A DNA stretch of 64,000 bases from Pedobacter sp. MC2016-24 (GTDB lineage Bacteria > Bacteroidota > Bacteroidia > Sphingobacteriales > Sphingobacteriaceae). Under the pieces are notes generated by a model, which saw only the letters and a program-made list of their open reading frames with translations, did not search any database and was not told the origin of the DNA. The position numbers and the translations under genes are program-made. Location: the NCBI RefSeq assembly GCF_015223055.1, contig NZ_JADFBX010000013.1, forward strand, positions 62,001 through 126,000. Direction: 5' to 3'. Shown one piece after another: positions 63,677 to 64,000 of the stretch. How positions within the stretch are numbered: position 1 is the first letter of the stretch; every line of letters starts with the position of its first letter.

Positions 63677-64000
63677 TATTCTGCTATTTTAATCAATTGA
63701 ACCATTTTCATCAGTGAAGCCATACATTCTGATTTCTTCTTCCTCAGGTACCCATACGTAACCCCTAAAGCCTCTGCTACCTTTTCCTGAGCTTCGCCCT
63801 TCATACTCCAGGTGATGATCTCCTTACAGCGTTCTCCCAGTTTCCCGAAAGCCTCCAAAAAGATTTTGGATTGCTGTGCCTGGTTTTCAAGCTCGTCTGC
63901 ATGTGCAAAAGTATCTTCTCCGATATGTAATAAATCCTCCTCCTGATTTGTTACCGGTAAAATTGATTTTTTTTTGATTTCATTTAACCATTTACGCTTG
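63676..64000 (-). CDS. RNA polymerase sigma-70 family factor, partial
   Basis: C-terminal ~107 residues of a sigma factor; the 5' part lies beyond base 64000. The visible end has the region 4 helix-turn-helix (E-K-V-A-E-A-L-G-V-T-Y-G-Y-L-R-K-K-K), typical of extracytoplasmic-function sigma factors. The internal TTG near 63858 should not be taken as the start, because the frame stays open to the window edge. The downstream TPR protein is coupled at TAATG. Confidence 0.8.
   Translation of the reverse strand, partial: KRKWLNEIKKKSILPVTNQEEDLLHIGEDTFAHADELENQAQQSKIFLEAFGKLGERCKEIITWSMKGEAQEKVAEALGVTYGYLRKKKSECMASLMKMVQLIKIAE

Overview
The window looks like a chromosomal segment from a member of the Bacteroidota, most likely family Sphingobacteriaceae and close to Pedobacter. 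The signs are gliding/type IX secretion-linked genes (gldA, gldC, gldF, gldG), Bacteroidota-type families (DUF2520, DUF3810, DUF4270, DUF4397, CcmD-like and CcsA-type proteins), many lipoproteins, and promoter -7 boxes of the TAnnTTTG type. No rRNA, tRNA, insertion sequence, phage or CRISPR was seen. Genes are densely packed and most are housekeeping.

Layout. 1-8.6 kb (minus strand): end of an iscX-fdx pair, a DUF2520 protein, and the cytochrome c maturation genes ccmF, ccmE, ccmD, ccmC and ccmB, split by gdhA and msrA. CcmE has a CxxxY heme-attachment motif. 8.7-11.6 kb: a DUF421 membrane protein, GldC, small membrane proteins and a DEAD-box RNA helicase. 11.8-19 kb (plus): M1 peptidase, dihydroorotase, a DUF3810 protein, an HscA-like Hsp70 and a zinc-dependent phospholipase C-like protein. 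19-27 kb (mostly minus): DedA, a DUF4397 lipoprotein, dnaN, gldF-gldG, a degenerate GIY-YIG-like protein and gldA. 27-28.5 kb: glycyl-tRNA synthetase.

28.6-33.9 kb is the most distinctive part. A histidine kinase/OmpR-type regulator pair sits beside a small secreted protein with a C-P-C-M-M-Q-H-Q-C motif and a DUF4270 plus kelch lipoprotein pair. All three upstream regions in this island carry arrays of TGTTAA direct repeats with an exact 10-bp period, which look like binding sites for the adjacent regulator. A tandem 11-bp repeat sits across the regulator's stop codon.

34-46.6 kb: a CAP protein, an FMN-dependent glutamate-synthase-like protein followed by an LTA-synthase-like protein and GtrA, then aromatic amino acid catabolism (aromatic amino acid hydroxylase, fumarylacetoacetase family protein, homogentisate dioxygenase, 4-hydroxyphenylpyruvate dioxygenase) with an SDR, an NlpC/P60 peptidase and a flavin reductase. 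46.7-55.3 kb: BrkB-family protein, outer membrane protein, a 7TM histidine kinase, TPR protein, riboflavin synthase, biotin carboxylase and threonine aldolase. 55.3-60.6 kb: a sugar-metabolism locus with two BadF/N-acetylglucosamine-kinase-like paralogues, pfkA, gap and a Nudix-type putative regulator whose own promoter is overlapped by direct repeats. 60.7-64 kb: M3 peptidase, then a membrane/TPR protein and a truncated sigma factor on the minus strand.
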